Assembly (NCBI RefSeq): GCF_900215465.1 | Contig: NZ_OBEH01000001.1 | Location: forward strand, 186,001 to 250,000 | Direction: 5' to 3' | Source of the DNA: Flagellimonas pacifica | GTDB taxonomy: Bacteria; Bacteroidota; Bacteroidia; Flavobacteriales; Flavobacteriaceae | Length of the DNA stretch: 64,000 nt | Part shown: piece after piece, positions 1 through 8,192 of the stretch | Layout of the letters: every line of letters begins with the position of its first letter | Position numbering within the stretch: position 1 is the stretch's first letter | Translations under genes and position numbers: made by a program | Notes under the pieces: model-generated | Databases searched by the model: none | Told to the model about the DNA's origin: nothing | What the model saw: only the letters and a program-made list of their open reading frames with translations

Positions 1-400
1 TATCCATTCCGCATAAAACTCCAGCCATACCAATAGACATAGCTCCAAAAGCTCCTGAGGTTACCGTGGCATACTCACATTCCAATAATTCGGCGATACG
101 CTCTCCAACTTTATCCTGAAGCTCATCCAAATCTACGTACTCTGTAGCTCCAAAAGTAATAGCAGACAATACATTATCTGACATCAAAGAACCCGTCATA
201 GAGGTATAGGTGCCCGCAGCATTGATAAATGTCCGCAAACCTAATTCTTTAAAAAAATTACGAGACGCAGGTGTTTCAACTGCAGCATGCATCATTTGTG
301 GGGTAAGCAATCCTGTTCCCACCAATCCACCAACAACAGGGAGACTGGAGAGTGTTTTTAACAATTTTCTTCTAGTAAGTTTATCTTGTGATTTTTTCAT
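1..400 (-). CDS. SelA-like PLP-dependent enzyme with Tat signal (partial)
   Basis: N-terminal 133 residues of a gene cut by the window edge; most of the PLP domain lies outside. The start has a twin-arginine signal (TRRKLLK, then a hydrophobic stretch with PVVGGLVGTG and a possible cleavage after HAA). The mature part (FKELGLRTFINAAGTYT, later YVDLDELQDKVGERIAELL and TSGAFGAMSIGMAG) resembles the selenocysteine synthase-like family that includes D-glucosaminate-6-phosphate ammonia-lyase (DgaE). It is the last visible gene of a minus-strand operon, 12 bases after the RidA gene. Tat export would suit an enzyme that binds PLP in the cytoplasm before crossing the membrane. The substrate is unknown. 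A role in selenocysteine synthesis is unlikely because of the export signal and neighbours. Confidence 0.75.
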   Translation of the reverse strand, partial: MKKSQDKLTRRKLLKTLSSLPVVGGLVGTGLLTPQMMHAAVETPASRNFFKELGLRTFINAAGTYTSMTGSLMSDNVLSAITFGATEYVDLDELQDKVGERIAELLECEYATVTSGAFGAMSIGMAGVLCGMD

Positions 401-412
401 TTTTCTGTTTTT

Positions 413-880
413 TTAATCTATTGCAGCAATACAATCAATCTCTACTAACGAGTCACCCGGCACTCCACCATAAACAGCTACCGTTGTCCTTACAGGTGGA
501 TTCTCTCCAAAACGTCCCCTATAAACAGAATTCATGCCATGATAATCTTCCAAATCATGCAGGTACACATTTACCTTTAACACTTTGTCCATGGAAGAGC
601 CATTCTTCACCAATTCTTTTTCTATCTCTTTCAGCACATGATCTGTATGTGATTTGATATCTCCTTCAAAATGCGCTCCTTTTCCAGCAACGTATAGTGT
701 ATTGCCATGCTTCACCGCTCCAGAAAAAAGTGGAATCTTTTTGTCCTGTACAATCTCGCCCACCACTTCTTTTTTTGGTTTGGATTCTTTTCCCATGGCT
801 TTTACCGTACCCACTCCTAATATGGCAGCAACGCCCATCCCTAATTTTTTAAATGCTGATCTTCTATCTGTTTTTTCCAT
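413..880 (-). CDS. RidA/YjgF family enamine deaminase with Tat-like signal
   Basis: A 155-residue protein whose last ~115 residues match the RidA (YjgF/L-PSP) fold: GNTLYVAGKGAHFEGDIKSH, then VLKVNVYLHDLEDYHGMN and PPVRTTVAVYGGVPGDSLVEIDCIAA, with the usual Arg in the PVRT segment. RidA proteins hydrolyse enamine/imine intermediates released by PLP enzymes. The N-terminus is an extra ~35 residues with a twin-arginine pattern (DRRSAFKKLG) and a short hydrophobic run ending near VKAMG. Cytoplasmic RidA proteins lack such an extension. It lies between the SelA-like PLP gene and the RraA gene, so it probably cleans up the enamine made by that PLP enzyme, in the periplasm. The export is inferred from the signal alone. 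Confidence 0.85.
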   Translation of the reverse strand: MEKTDRRSAFKKLGMGVAAILGVGTVKAMGKESKPKKEVVGEIVQDKKIPLFSGAVKHGNTLYVAGKGAHFEGDIKSHTDHVLKEIEKELVKNGSSMDKVLKVNVYLHDLEDYHGMNSVYRGRFGENPPVRTTVAVYGGVPGDSLVEIDCIAAID

Positions 881-922
881 TTTTAAATTTTTTGGTTTAT
901 GATTCTTGTCTTCTTATCTACT

Positions 923-1876
923 CTACCACATTCGTTTTTTCAATAGTTCCTTAACTTGTTCCTTTGGAACAGGAAGTTCATCTATATGACTCCTTAACCA
1001 TTGAGAAAAGTCTTTTTCAATTTCTTCTGTCCATTTATTATCAATTTGTCCCGGGGTGTATTTCCCTTCTTTCAATCTTGATATTCCGAATAGATCCCTC
1101 AGTCTGACCACTTCTGAAGTTACAACCACTTGTTCCGCCAGATGGGATGGAATAAACATAACTCCTTCTTTTTTAGCCAAAACTATATCACCTGGAAGCA
1201 CCGTAGCAGCTCCCATCCGTATAGGTGTATTAATACTAAGCAGCATCACCTCGGTAAGAAAGGATGGGTCCCACCCCCTGACAAAAGCATTGAACCCTTC
1301 AATTTCCGAAAGTCCTTCCATATCCCGACTAGATGCATTGAACACCACTCCGTTTTTGGATTTGGCATAAATGGAATTCCCCAAATTGTCACCAATCAAA
1401 GTCCCGTTCACAATTTTTCCAAAGGCATCGGCCACATACACATCACCTTCAACCAACATATCAATGGGCCATGAATTGGTGTTACCTATTCTACCATCGG
1501 CTTTCCCTTTTTTCTTTATCTGGTCCGACACATCCGGGCGATTGGGCATGTATTGCACGGTGAGTGCACGACCAACAACGGGCACATCATCATGCAGTGG
1601 TTGCCAACCACTTTCAAACTGATTGTGATAGCCTTCGTTTCTCAATACACCCCACGCTTCTTCTATGGTTACATTTTTCATACGTTCCAGAACGTCATCG
1701 GCCACTTTAGGCCTGCCATCTTCAAATCGTTCCCCTGTCCATTGAGGTGTGAGGAATACCATCTGTTCTTTGGAAAGGGTTTGTGCGGTCACATTTCCAA
1801 AGGCAAACAACATAAGTCCCAAGGAAAAAATTAATCTATAGCTAAACTTCATTTTAAAAAATTTGGTTCTATTCAT
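923..1876 (-). CDS. RraA/HMG-aldolase-like family protein, secreted
   Basis: 317 residues in the RraA/4-hydroxy-4-methyl-2-oxoglutarate aldolase fold (formerly dimethylmenaquinone methyltransferase-like). The motif region GDVYVADAFGKIVNGTLIGDNLGNSIYAKSKNGVVFNASSRD corresponds to the family's substrate/metal pocket, although the usual GG.RD form is here NASSRD. It is longer than the ~160-230 residues of simple RraA proteins, with additions at both ends. A Sec signal peptide is clear if translation begins at the second Met (position 1852; ends GNVTAQ). The annotated start at 1876 overlaps the upstream symporter gene by 8 bases. In this operon it could be a retro-aldol or decarboxylation step on a keto acid rather than RNase E regulation. 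The specific reaction is not known. Confidence 0.8.
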   Translation of the reverse strand: MNRTKFFKMKFSYRLIFSLGLMLFAFGNVTAQTLSKEQMVFLTPQWTGERFEDGRPKVADDVLERMKNVTIEEAWGVLRNEGYHNQFESGWQPLHDDVPVVGRALTVQYMPNRPDVSDQIKKKGKADGRIGNTNSWPIDMLVEGDVYVADAFGKIVNGTLIGDNLGNSIYAKSKNGVVFNASSRDMEGLSEIEGFNAFVRGWDPSFLTEVMLLSINTPIRMGAATVLPGDIVLAKKEGVMFIPSHLAEQVVVTSEVVRLRDLFGISRLKEGKYTPGQIDNKWTEEIEKDFSQWLRSHIDELPVPKEQVKELLKKRMW

Positions 1877-2984
1877 TTGATGTTTGTGTTTCTATAGGTT
1901 CATCTGAATTCTTATCCGGGTCTTTGTCTCTCCACCAGGTTGCCAAGGAGGATCCTGAAATGTTCATCCATGGGCCAAAAACGGCTGGTGCCAATCCAAT
2001 GGTAGCAACTTTTCCCATTTCCAAGGCAATGCCCGAAGCCAATCCCCCATTTTGCATTCCTACTTCAAGTGCAATGGTTCTACAATCTTGTTCTTTCATT
2101 TTTAATGCTCTGCAAGACCAGTATCCCAAGAAATATCCAGCAACATTATGAATGATTGCAGCTAGAATCAAGAAAAGTCCAATGGTGAGTAAGCTATCTC
2201 TTCCTGCAGCGGTAATTATGGCAATGATCAATGCGATACCTGCCATGGAAACAATAGGCATGGCCTTATCCAACCACTTAACCTTTCCATGGAAAAAATA
2301 ATTGAACAGCAAGCCCACTATTATAGGCAAGATTACAATTTTGACAATACTCATCATCATTCCCAAGAAGTCTATAGGGACAAACTGCCCAGCAAAGGTT
2401 TCCATCAACAAAGGTGTCATTAAAGGGGCCAACAGGGTAGAAACTGCCGTTAACGTTACAGATAAGGCCAAATTTGCTTTAGCCAAGTATGCCATGACAT
2501 TTGATGCCAATCCACTTGGGGATGATCCAATCAACACTACTCCGGCAGCAATCTCCGCTGGAAATCCAAACAAACTCGCAATGGCAAATCCTAAAACGGG
2601 CATGATGGTAAATTGACAGATTAAACCAACCAATACTCCTTTTGGCATTTTTACCACTCCTGCAAAATCCTTAATACTCATAGCCGTTCCCATTCCGAAC
2701 ATAATCAACTGCAAAAGGGGAACTATCAATGATTTCAGTTGAAAATCACCGATATTAGTGAAAATTGAGGGATAAAACATTGAAACACTAACTGCTGCGA
2801 ACACCAATACGGTAAAAGAAAAACCCTTAAATTTCTCATCTCCTCTGATACCTAAAGCCAACAAAAGAAAAAAGAACACAATGAAAGGTCCTGTCTGTTC
2901 CCCTTTTCCCAAAATAAGCATGACAATAGTTACTACCAGACAAATTAGTGAGGCACCCAATAAAATTTGATATTGTTTTTTCAT
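1869..2984 (-). CDS. Bile acid:sodium symporter (BASS) family transporter
   Basis: An integral membrane protein of about 370 residues with some ten hydrophobic segments. GIRGDEKFKGF and LIMFGMGTAMSIKDFAGVVKMPKGVLVGLICQFTIMPVLGFAIA match the start of the BASS fold. GVVLIGSSPSGLASNVMAYLAKANLALSVTLTAVSTLLAPLMTP is its signature crossover region, and LEVGMQNGGLASGIAL is the second. Relatives import bile acids, pyruvate, pantothenate or keto acids with sodium. I chose the start at 2984 (MKKQYQ) because it leads straight into the first membrane helix; an in-frame ATG lies at 3008. Its place in a catabolic operon suggests that it brings the product of the periplasmic enzymes into the cell. The substrate cannot be read from sequence. 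Confidence 0.85.
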   Translation of the reverse strand: MKKQYQILLGASLICLVVTIVMLILGKGEQTGPFIVFFFLLLALGIRGDEKFKGFSFTVLVFAAVSVSMFYPSIFTNIGDFQLKSLIVPLLQLIMFGMGTAMSIKDFAGVVKMPKGVLVGLICQFTIMPVLGFAIASLFGFPAEIAAGVVLIGSSPSGLASNVMAYLAKANLALSVTLTAVSTLLAPLMTPLLMETFAGQFVPIDFLGMMMSIVKIVILPIIVGLLFNYFFHGKVKWLDKAMPIVSMAGIALIIAIITAAGRDSLLTIGLFLILAAIIHNVAGYFLGYWSCRALKMKEQDCRTIALEVGMQNGGLASGIALEMGKVATIGLAPAVFGPWMNISGSSLATWWRDKDPDKNSDEPIETQTSNE

Positions 2985-3069
2985 GTGTTGATCTTTGTTT
3001 TTTATCAATCATTCTTCGGCCGGCACTTGACACCGAATGTAACCTTTGGTTCGTATAGTTTTTAGATTG

Positions 3070-4317
3070 CTATTCATTCCATGGGTCACTTGCCATTCCA
3101 TTCAAGTCCCATACCACTTTTCCTTCCCGCAAGGTCAATTCGCATTCCAATTTTTTATCTCCCTTCATTTTTTTTCTTTTGGTATCGATAAACCCAAAAT
3201 CTCCTTTTCTAAGATTCAGAATAGCAACATCAGCTACTGCACCTTCTGATAGATGGCCCAAATCTTCCCTTTTAATAATTTGTGCAGGTTGCCATGTTGA
3301 TACAGCGATTACTTCTTTCAGCGGCATATCCATATTGATGAACTTGGACATAATATTGATAAGATCCTTCATTCCGCCGTTCATACTTCCTGTATGCAAA
3401 TCCGTACTGATGGAATTGGGCTTAAGTCCTTGTTTCATTGCCGGAACAGCTTGTTCAAATAAAAAACTTCCACCTCCATGGCCTACATCAAAGATTATCC
3501 CTCTTTTTTGTGCAGCAAAGACGTAATCTCTAACTTTTCCATTGTCATCAACAATGGGAGTTCGTCCCTTTACATGTGCATATGCATGGGTAAAAATATC
3601 TCCAGGACGCAGTTTTTCCATAAATAGGGTTTCAATTGATAGTTCTGGGTCGCTTCCTCCAAAATCGATCATAACAGGAATGTTTGCCAACTTACCCGCT
3701 TCAACAGCACGCTCTGTAGGAGTCCAATCAAATCCATGATAATGGGCCAATTTAACCCCAACAACCACTCCTGGATATTGTTTTGCGACCATTGCCGTAA
3801 GTTTGGGATTCATATCATCTATATTTTGCTCTATGGCCCCACCTTTCATACCAGATCCTATAATATTGAGAAAGGACAGCACCCTTGTCTTGGAGCGGTC
3901 AATAGTCTGTTTTTTAAATTGTTTAAAATTTCTCCATCCAGCACCACCAACATCTACAATAGTTGTTACCCCGCTTCGGAATGAAAATCCATCGGGGGGT
4001 AATGCAGTGTCACTATTACTTAAATAAGCGTCGGGTTCGGTACCATGAAAATTATGACTATGGATATCCAATAACCCAGGAACTACATAAAATCCTTTGG
4101 CCTCGATAACCCTTTTGGCACTTCGTTCTGGAATTCGGGAGTCGACTTTGACAATCTTTCCTTCATGAATGGCCACATCCATTACTTGATCAATCCCATT
4201 TTTTACATCAATCACATGTCCATCATTGATAAGCAAATCATACTCCTGAGCAGAAACCTGGGTTCCAATGAACAAAGTCAATATAGCCAGCAAGGTGTTC
4301 TTAGTATATATTTTCAT
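3070..4317 (-). CDS. Secreted amidohydrolase/deacetylase family metallohydrolase
   Basis: 415 residues of the amidohydrolase superfamily (dihydroorotase-like, EF_0837/TIGR03583 type). A Sec signal peptide ends at VSAQ. Metal-ligand candidates visible in the sequence are H86 and H88 (DIHSHNFHG), K189 in VGVKLAHYHG as the possible carbamylated lysine, H244 (FTHAYAH) and D306 (ISTDLHTG). Known relatives are encoded beside SelA-like (DgaE-type) PLP genes, and the same pairing occurs here. The likely role is removal of an N-acyl group or ring opening on an amino acid or amino sugar, producing the free amino substrate for the PLP enzyme. All key ligands look intact. Confidence 0.85.
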   Translation of the reverse strand: MKIYTKNTLLAILTLFIGTQVSAQEYDLLINDGHVIDVKNGIDQVMDVAIHEGKIVKVDSRIPERSAKRVIEAKGFYVVPGLLDIHSHNFHGTEPDAYLSNSDTALPPDGFSFRSGVTTIVDVGGAGWRNFKQFKKQTIDRSKTRVLSFLNIIGSGMKGGAIEQNIDDMNPKLTAMVAKQYPGVVVGVKLAHYHGFDWTPTERAVEAGKLANIPVMIDFGGSDPELSIETLFMEKLRPGDIFTHAYAHVKGRTPIVDDNGKVRDYVFAAQKRGIIFDVGHGGGSFLFEQAVPAMKQGLKPNSISTDLHTGSMNGGMKDLINIMSKFINMDMPLKEVIAVSTWQPAQIIKREDLGHLSEGAVADVAILNLRKGDFGFIDTKRKKMKGDKKLECELTLREGKVVWDLNGMASDPWNE

Positions 4318-4329
4318 TTTAGTGTTATT

Positions 4330-6075
4330 TTATAAGCCTTTTCTAATTTCCTGCACTTCCTTCAATTCTATTGCACTTGCATTGTTTTCAAAATTTGAAC
4401 GTATATAGGTCAATACTTCAGCAATTTCTTCGTCTGACAGAAAACTATGTTGTGGCATAACTCCATTGTAGGTTTCGCCATTTACTTGAATACTCCCCTC
4501 CATACCTTCAAGAACAATTCTTATGAGCCGCTCTTTATCTCCACTTACCCAATCGGTATTTGTAATTGGAGGGAATCTTCCCGTCGCTCCTCCACCATCT
4601 TTTTGATGACAGGCGCTACAATAGGTATAATAGGTTTTTGCCCCACCAGAAACAGCATCCTTCATCAAGTGATCCTCTACCCTGTCCGGTGTTCGGATAT
4701 GGGAAAGTTCTTTTCTTTTTTCCATCAGGACCAGTTGCTCCTCACCAAACGCATCCCTATCCCCAGAAAAACTAACTTTCCATATTTTTCCTTTTACCGA
4801 ATCAGAAATATACATCCCTCCATCCGGGCCAAAAGCAATCCCCATTGGTCTATATATTGCATCATTTACACTTTCCAAGGGATCCACTCCTGCAAAACCA
4901 TCTACAAACACTTCCCATCCCCCTGAAGGCTTCCCATTCTTAAAAGGAACAAAACCAACAAAATAACCAGATTGCGGATATGGAGCTCTGTTGGTTGACC
5001 CATGAAAAGCTATAAATGCACCGTTCTTATAATGTTCGGGAAATGCATCGCCTTCATAAAACACCAAATCGTTTGGCGCCCAATGTCCCGGGAACCCTAC
5101 AATAGGATCATCAAATTGATCACAACGCCCTACTATTTCACCATCGCCTCCATACTCTGGTGCCAAAACCTTTTTTTCCTTAATTTGATCATAATAACAA
5201 TATGGCCATCCAAAATTGGATCCCTCTGTCACTCTTATAAATTCTTCTGAAGGAAGAAGCGCACTTTGCCATGGATCATATCTATCAGGAAACAATCTCA
5301 AAAGATCATCTCTTCCATGAACTACCACATAAAGGTTCTTATCTGCTGGATTCCAGTCCATGGCCACTACACTTCTGATACCAGAAGCATATTTATAGCC
5401 ATCTTTTTGTGTCTGTCCCAATTTATTGGCATCAAATCGCCATATACCACCATGGTGCTCTAATTGTGGACAAGGGTCCAAACCGGGAGCTCCTGGTGTT
5501 CTTTTAGGGTTCTGACAAGCGTTGGAAGGAGCTCCAAAAGGAATATACATATGACCTTCATCATCAAAAGCCAAGGGTTTTCCAATATGCTCATGTTTGC
5601 CATGGAGGTGATCATCTGTAAATACTACCTCCATTTCACCCTCAGGTATCAAGGTGCCAGGTTTTAACTTGTATCGATACACCACCAATTCTGAACTAAA
5701 ATAAAGATATCCATTATAGATACGCATGGCGGTAGAATAGCTCCACCTTTGACTTGTTCTATAAGAGCCAAAATTTTCAATCCTATCTGCCCCACCATCT
5801 CCATTTGTATCTTCAAACACTGCTATAGATCCTTTTGCACTTGAATTCCTAAGCTTTGCATATAAGTATCCATCTTCCGAGACGGCCATATGCCTTACTT
5901 TTCCCTCTGTACTATCTACCACTATCGTAGCTTCAAAGCCATCTGGAAGAAAAAGCCCTTCATTTGGAATCTCATTCTTGTCTTCGCATTGCACAAAACA
6001 AATTCCCACTAGAAAGTAAAACAGAGCATTCTTTATTCGATAGACAAGATTTACAAATGTTGTTGCATTGTTCAT
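4330..6075 (-). CDS. PQQ-type sugar dehydrogenase with C-terminal cytochrome c domain
   Basis: A large secreted protein. The N-terminal ~430 residues form a six-bladed propeller of the sorbosone/soluble glucose dehydrogenase kind (LPDGFEATIVVDSTEGKVRHMA, GSNFGWPYCYYD, PMGIAFGPDGGMYISDSVKGKIWKV). The C-terminal ~100 residues are a class I cytochrome c with the heme motif CSACH and a distal Met region (GVMPQHSFLSDEEIAEVLTYI). Oxidation of a sugar or alcohol could therefore pass electrons straight to heme. The start at 6075 (MNNATTF) is preferred to the in-frame ATG at 6099. The signal ends near FVQC, a poor lipobox, so lipid anchoring is uncertain. First gene of the minus-strand operon. Confidence 0.82.
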   Translation of the reverse strand: MNNATTFVNLVYRIKNALFYFLVGICFVQCEDKNEIPNEGLFLPDGFEATIVVDSTEGKVRHMAVSEDGYLYAKLRNSSAKGSIAVFEDTNGDGGADRIENFGSYRTSQRWSYSTAMRIYNGYLYFSSELVVYRYKLKPGTLIPEGEMEVVFTDDHLHGKHEHIGKPLAFDDEGHMYIPFGAPSNACQNPKRTPGAPGLDPCPQLEHHGGIWRFDANKLGQTQKDGYKYASGIRSVVAMDWNPADKNLYVVVHGRDDLLRLFPDRYDPWQSALLPSEEFIRVTEGSNFGWPYCYYDQIKEKKVLAPEYGGDGEIVGRCDQFDDPIVGFPGHWAPNDLVFYEGDAFPEHYKNGAFIAFHGSTNRAPYPQSGYFVGFVPFKNGKPSGGWEVFVDGFAGVDPLESVNDAIYRPMGIAFGPDGGMYISDSVKGKIWKVSFSGDRDAFGEEQLVLMEKRKELSHIRTPDRVEDHLMKDAVSGGAKTYYTYCSACHQKDGGGATGRFPPITNTDWVSGDKERLIRIVLEGMEGSIQVNGETYNGVMPQHSFLSDEEIAEVLTYIRSNFENNASAIELKEVQEIRKGL

Positions 6076-6099
6076 TGAGTGTTTTGGTTGGCCTTCCAT

Positions 6100-6451
6100 G
6101 GTTTCAAAATAAGCGTGTTGAATTTTCCAAACTCGGAGTCGCTAGAAAATTTTAATATATAGTAGTGTCAATCAATACATTGGACATACTATTAATATGA
6201 CATCAAAAATTGATAAATGACATCAAAAAAATTAAAACCATACTTGGCCTTTATCTATACTTTGAATTTTTTAAGCCTTAGGATAGCGCACACTTCACTA
6301 AATCTAACACCTTAACTTACTCAAAACAAAATATTTAGACGGACAACATTTCAGAAAGAACTGTTCAACAGTATTTTAACCACCACCGGAAATAATATTT
6401 TTCAATTTACTAGAAAAACTTACTGTTTTCTTTGGAATGTAATAAGATAAA
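6100..6451. other. 352-base gap with a 13-base direct repeat
   Basis: No open reading frame of note. The gap separates two minus-strand genes, so it must hold the promoter of the operon below 6100. ATGACATCAAAAA occurs twice, at 6197-6209 and 6217-6229, exactly 20 bases apart. This could be a pair of binding sites on one face of the helix. No clear terminator for the gene ending at 6452 was seen. Confidence 0.4.
6105..6131 (-). promoter_or_regulatory. Candidate promoter for the catabolic operon
   Basis: Read on the minus strand, TTTG (6131-6128) is followed after 16 bases by TATTTTG (6111-6105), close to the Bacteroidota TTTG / TAnnTTTG pattern but one base short in the -7 box. It would start transcription about 20-25 bases before the preferred start codon at 6075. 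Confidence 0.35.
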
Positions 6452-7180
6452 TTATTCAAATATCAGCTCGCCAAAGAATTCAGGCCTATGAAAATCAGGT
6501 TTTTCCGTACCAATTGGATTCCAACTCAAATAGTGCCTTTTTGAAGTAGCGTCACCACATTTGTAAAAATTGGCACGCGATTTTAGACCTTTCAATTTGA
6601 TTCCAGGATTATGGGCTAAAATCTCAGCAGGAAGAATTATGGTGATTTCCCATGTATGCCCTCCTGTTTTTTCAGTAAAAGATTGCGCGCCTAAAGAAGA
6701 TTCAACTTTTATCACATCTTTAATAGTATTGGGAGATGCATATTGACGGGATTTTCTACTTGGGCCATGAGCTAAAAGGATTGTACCTATGCAATTGATT
6801 TCAAAATTGTAATAATTTCCATCAGCCATTGGGTCAAAGAAAAATTCAACGCAACTATCTTTGAACACATAGCTATTTGGCTCAGTCCTTTCTGCCAAAA
6901 TATTTTCTTCTTCCACCTCATATTTAAGCCAAAGCTGATTGTTGCAATGGGCAATCTTGAATCCAATTTTAGGTTGATATTGAAAATCATCCCAATTCAG
7001 GACATCAATAAAATGGGTTTCCGCATGTTCATCCAATAACCTAGAAACATTTTGAAAATCAGCGACGCCATCAAACTCAATTTCTTTTACTATCAATGTT
7101 TTATTCACAGAGGGTGTTTTTGAGTTGCATGCTGCAATCATAATACAGAATACAGAATAATACAGTCCCATTTTGCGCAT
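6452..7180 (-). CDS. CBM9-like (DOMON fold) lipoprotein
   Basis: 242 residues. The N-terminus is a lipoprotein signal (hydrophobic run ending IAACNS). The rest resembles family 9 carbohydrate-binding modules found in Bacteroidota carbohydrate-use loci: FKIAHCNNQLWLKYEVEEEN, then SVFKDSCVEFFFDP-like spacing (YVFKDSCVEFFFDP), YYNFEINCIGTILLAHG and HTWEITIILPAEIL. Single-module proteins of this type usually have no known activity of their own and are thought to bind sugar at the cell surface or in the periplasm. It is separated by 352 bases from the catabolic operon and is probably transcribed alone. A second Met three codons in is equally possible as the start. Confidence 0.7.
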   Translation of the reverse strand: MRKMGLYYSVFCIMIAACNSKTPSVNKTLIVKEIEFDGVADFQNVSRLLDEHAETHFIDVLNWDDFQYQPKIGFKIAHCNNQLWLKYEVEEENILAERTEPNSYVFKDSCVEFFFDPMADGNYYNFEINCIGTILLAHGPSRKSRQYASPNTIKDVIKVESSLGAQSFTEKTGGHTWEITIILPAEILAHNPGIKLKGLKSRANFYKCGDATSKRHYLSWNPIGTEKPDFHRPEFFGELIFE

Positions 7181-7486
7181 GCCTTGGGTTGATTTGTTTT
7201 TCTAAAAGTACGAAATGTAAATTGTCATTTTCTTTGGACCCGCTTAAGCTTTCATAGGTTTAGAGAAAAAAAATCAATTTCTTGACTCTTTAACCACATA
7301 AATAAACTAAGTTTGATGCCTCATTTTATAAACCGTTGCGATCACCAAGTATGATGATTTTGTTTGTTTTAGAGATGTAGTAGGATTCTTAATAATTTCA
7401 TAAATATAAAAATCCAATACCTATATAGGTAGAAAATATGAAACTAAGGCTTATATTTAGCCAATCCAGATTAATTTTAAATAAAA
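7181..7486. other. Divergent intergenic region
   Basis: 306 bases between divergent genes, so promoters for both should lie here. A TATATTTA box at 7453-7460 is a reasonable -7 element for the plus-strand gene at 7487. The minus-strand side has TACATTTC (read on the minus strand, around 7218) as a weak candidate. The 14-base palindrome at 7418-7431 is described separately. Confidence 0.3.
7418..7431. promoter_or_regulatory. Perfect 14-base palindrome, candidate operator
   Basis: TACCTATATAGGTA is a perfect palindrome. It lies 21 bases before the TATATTTA box at 7453-7460 and 55 bases before the start codon of the small gene at 7487, so it would overlap or abut the -33 region. It fits a dimeric repressor or activator site. 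No regulator gene is adjacent. Confidence 0.4.
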
Positions 7487-7714
7487 ATGACCGAAGATTT
7501 ATTAGAAAAGGCAAAAGAGTTTGTAAACAGAACTTTGAGTCATATGTCTACAAGTGATAGAGTTGCAGCTTCAAGAGAAGCTAAACAGCTCATTCTTTCC
7601 ATTAATGAAATCTATAAAGAGACCAAAGATCCAAACTTAATGGATGTAATGAAAAGCATTACAGAAAAGAAACGTAAGATTGAGAAGCGTTTAAAAGGTA
7701 CACCTTTAGTATAA
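7487..7714 (+). CDS. Small hypothetical protein, 75 residues, helical and charged
   Basis: Function not recognised. The 75 residues are rich in Lys, Glu and Arg with regularly spaced hydrophobics (LLEKAKEFVNRTLSHMST, LILSINEIYKE, VMKSITEKKRKIEKRLKG). This predicts a small all-helical, basic, soluble protein without signal peptide or Cys. Coding status is supported by a candidate -7 box and palindrome upstream and by normal codon use. It could be a small nucleic-acid-associated or adaptor protein, but nothing in the sequence proves that. Confidence 0.6.
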   Translation: MTEDLLEKAKEFVNRTLSHMSTSDRVAASREAKQLILSINEIYKETKDPNLMDVMKSITEKKRKIEKRLKGTPLV

Positions 7715-7931
7715 TTCCCCAACTACATTAGAAACTGAATTTATTGCATGATTATGTTTCCTTGACTAATGTGCAATACAGGAATGACTGTGAAAACGGA
7801 TACATTCTTCCCAATGTCGTATTAATTTGTACACCAATTTGGATAAAGTCTTATCGTTATCCAGTTATGCAATTCACAAGGTAATTTTTACCATCTATGT
7901 CTTTTTTTCTACAACAAGTGAAAATGTGAAA

Positions 7932-7960
7932 TTTTGAAGCACTCGTTTTCAGTAATTTAG
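7932..7960 (+). promoter_or_regulatory. Candidate promoter of small unit
   Basis: TTTTG at 7932-7936 and TAATTTAG at 7953-7960, separated by 16 bases, resemble the Bacteroidota TTTG / TAnnTTTG promoter with one mismatch in the -7 box. The expected start of transcription is near 7967, about 40 bases before the small reading frame. Confidence 0.35.
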
Positions 7961-8004
7961 AAGTGTAAATCAAAAACCTCAACCGAGAACAAACACTTTT
8001 TAAA

Positions 8005-8106
8005 ATGAACACTATAGAAGAAAAGATGGGTTATATATTTTGGTACATGGTGATTACCTTTTCAATAGGCTCACTTGTCAATAGCCTTTATCACTACATT
8101 TTCTAA
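8005..8106 (+). CDS. Possible 33-residue membrane miniprotein
   Basis: ATG at 8005 opens 33 codons ending TAA. The peptide has a short charged head (MNTIEEKMG) and then a single hydrophobic span (YIFWYMVITFSIGSLVNSLYHYIF), as expected for a one-helix membrane miniprotein. A candidate promoter lies just upstream and a strong terminator about 90 bases downstream, on the same strand, so a separate transcript of about 260 bases is likely. Whether it acts as a peptide or as a small RNA cannot be told from sequence. No family is recognised. Confidence 0.4.
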   Translation: MNTIEEKMGYIFWYMVITFSIGSLVNSLYHYIF

Positions 8107-8192
8107 AAACTCAATATTGTTATCACTATTCAAGATTTTGAAAAAATCTTGAAAAGATAAAAGATTTCGCCCCAATTACATATAGTAGTTAT

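Noticed and set aside
8131..8151. CAAGATTTT/AAAATCTTG hairpin as a terminator
   Set aside because: No T run follows on either strand; the true terminator is at 8193-8228.
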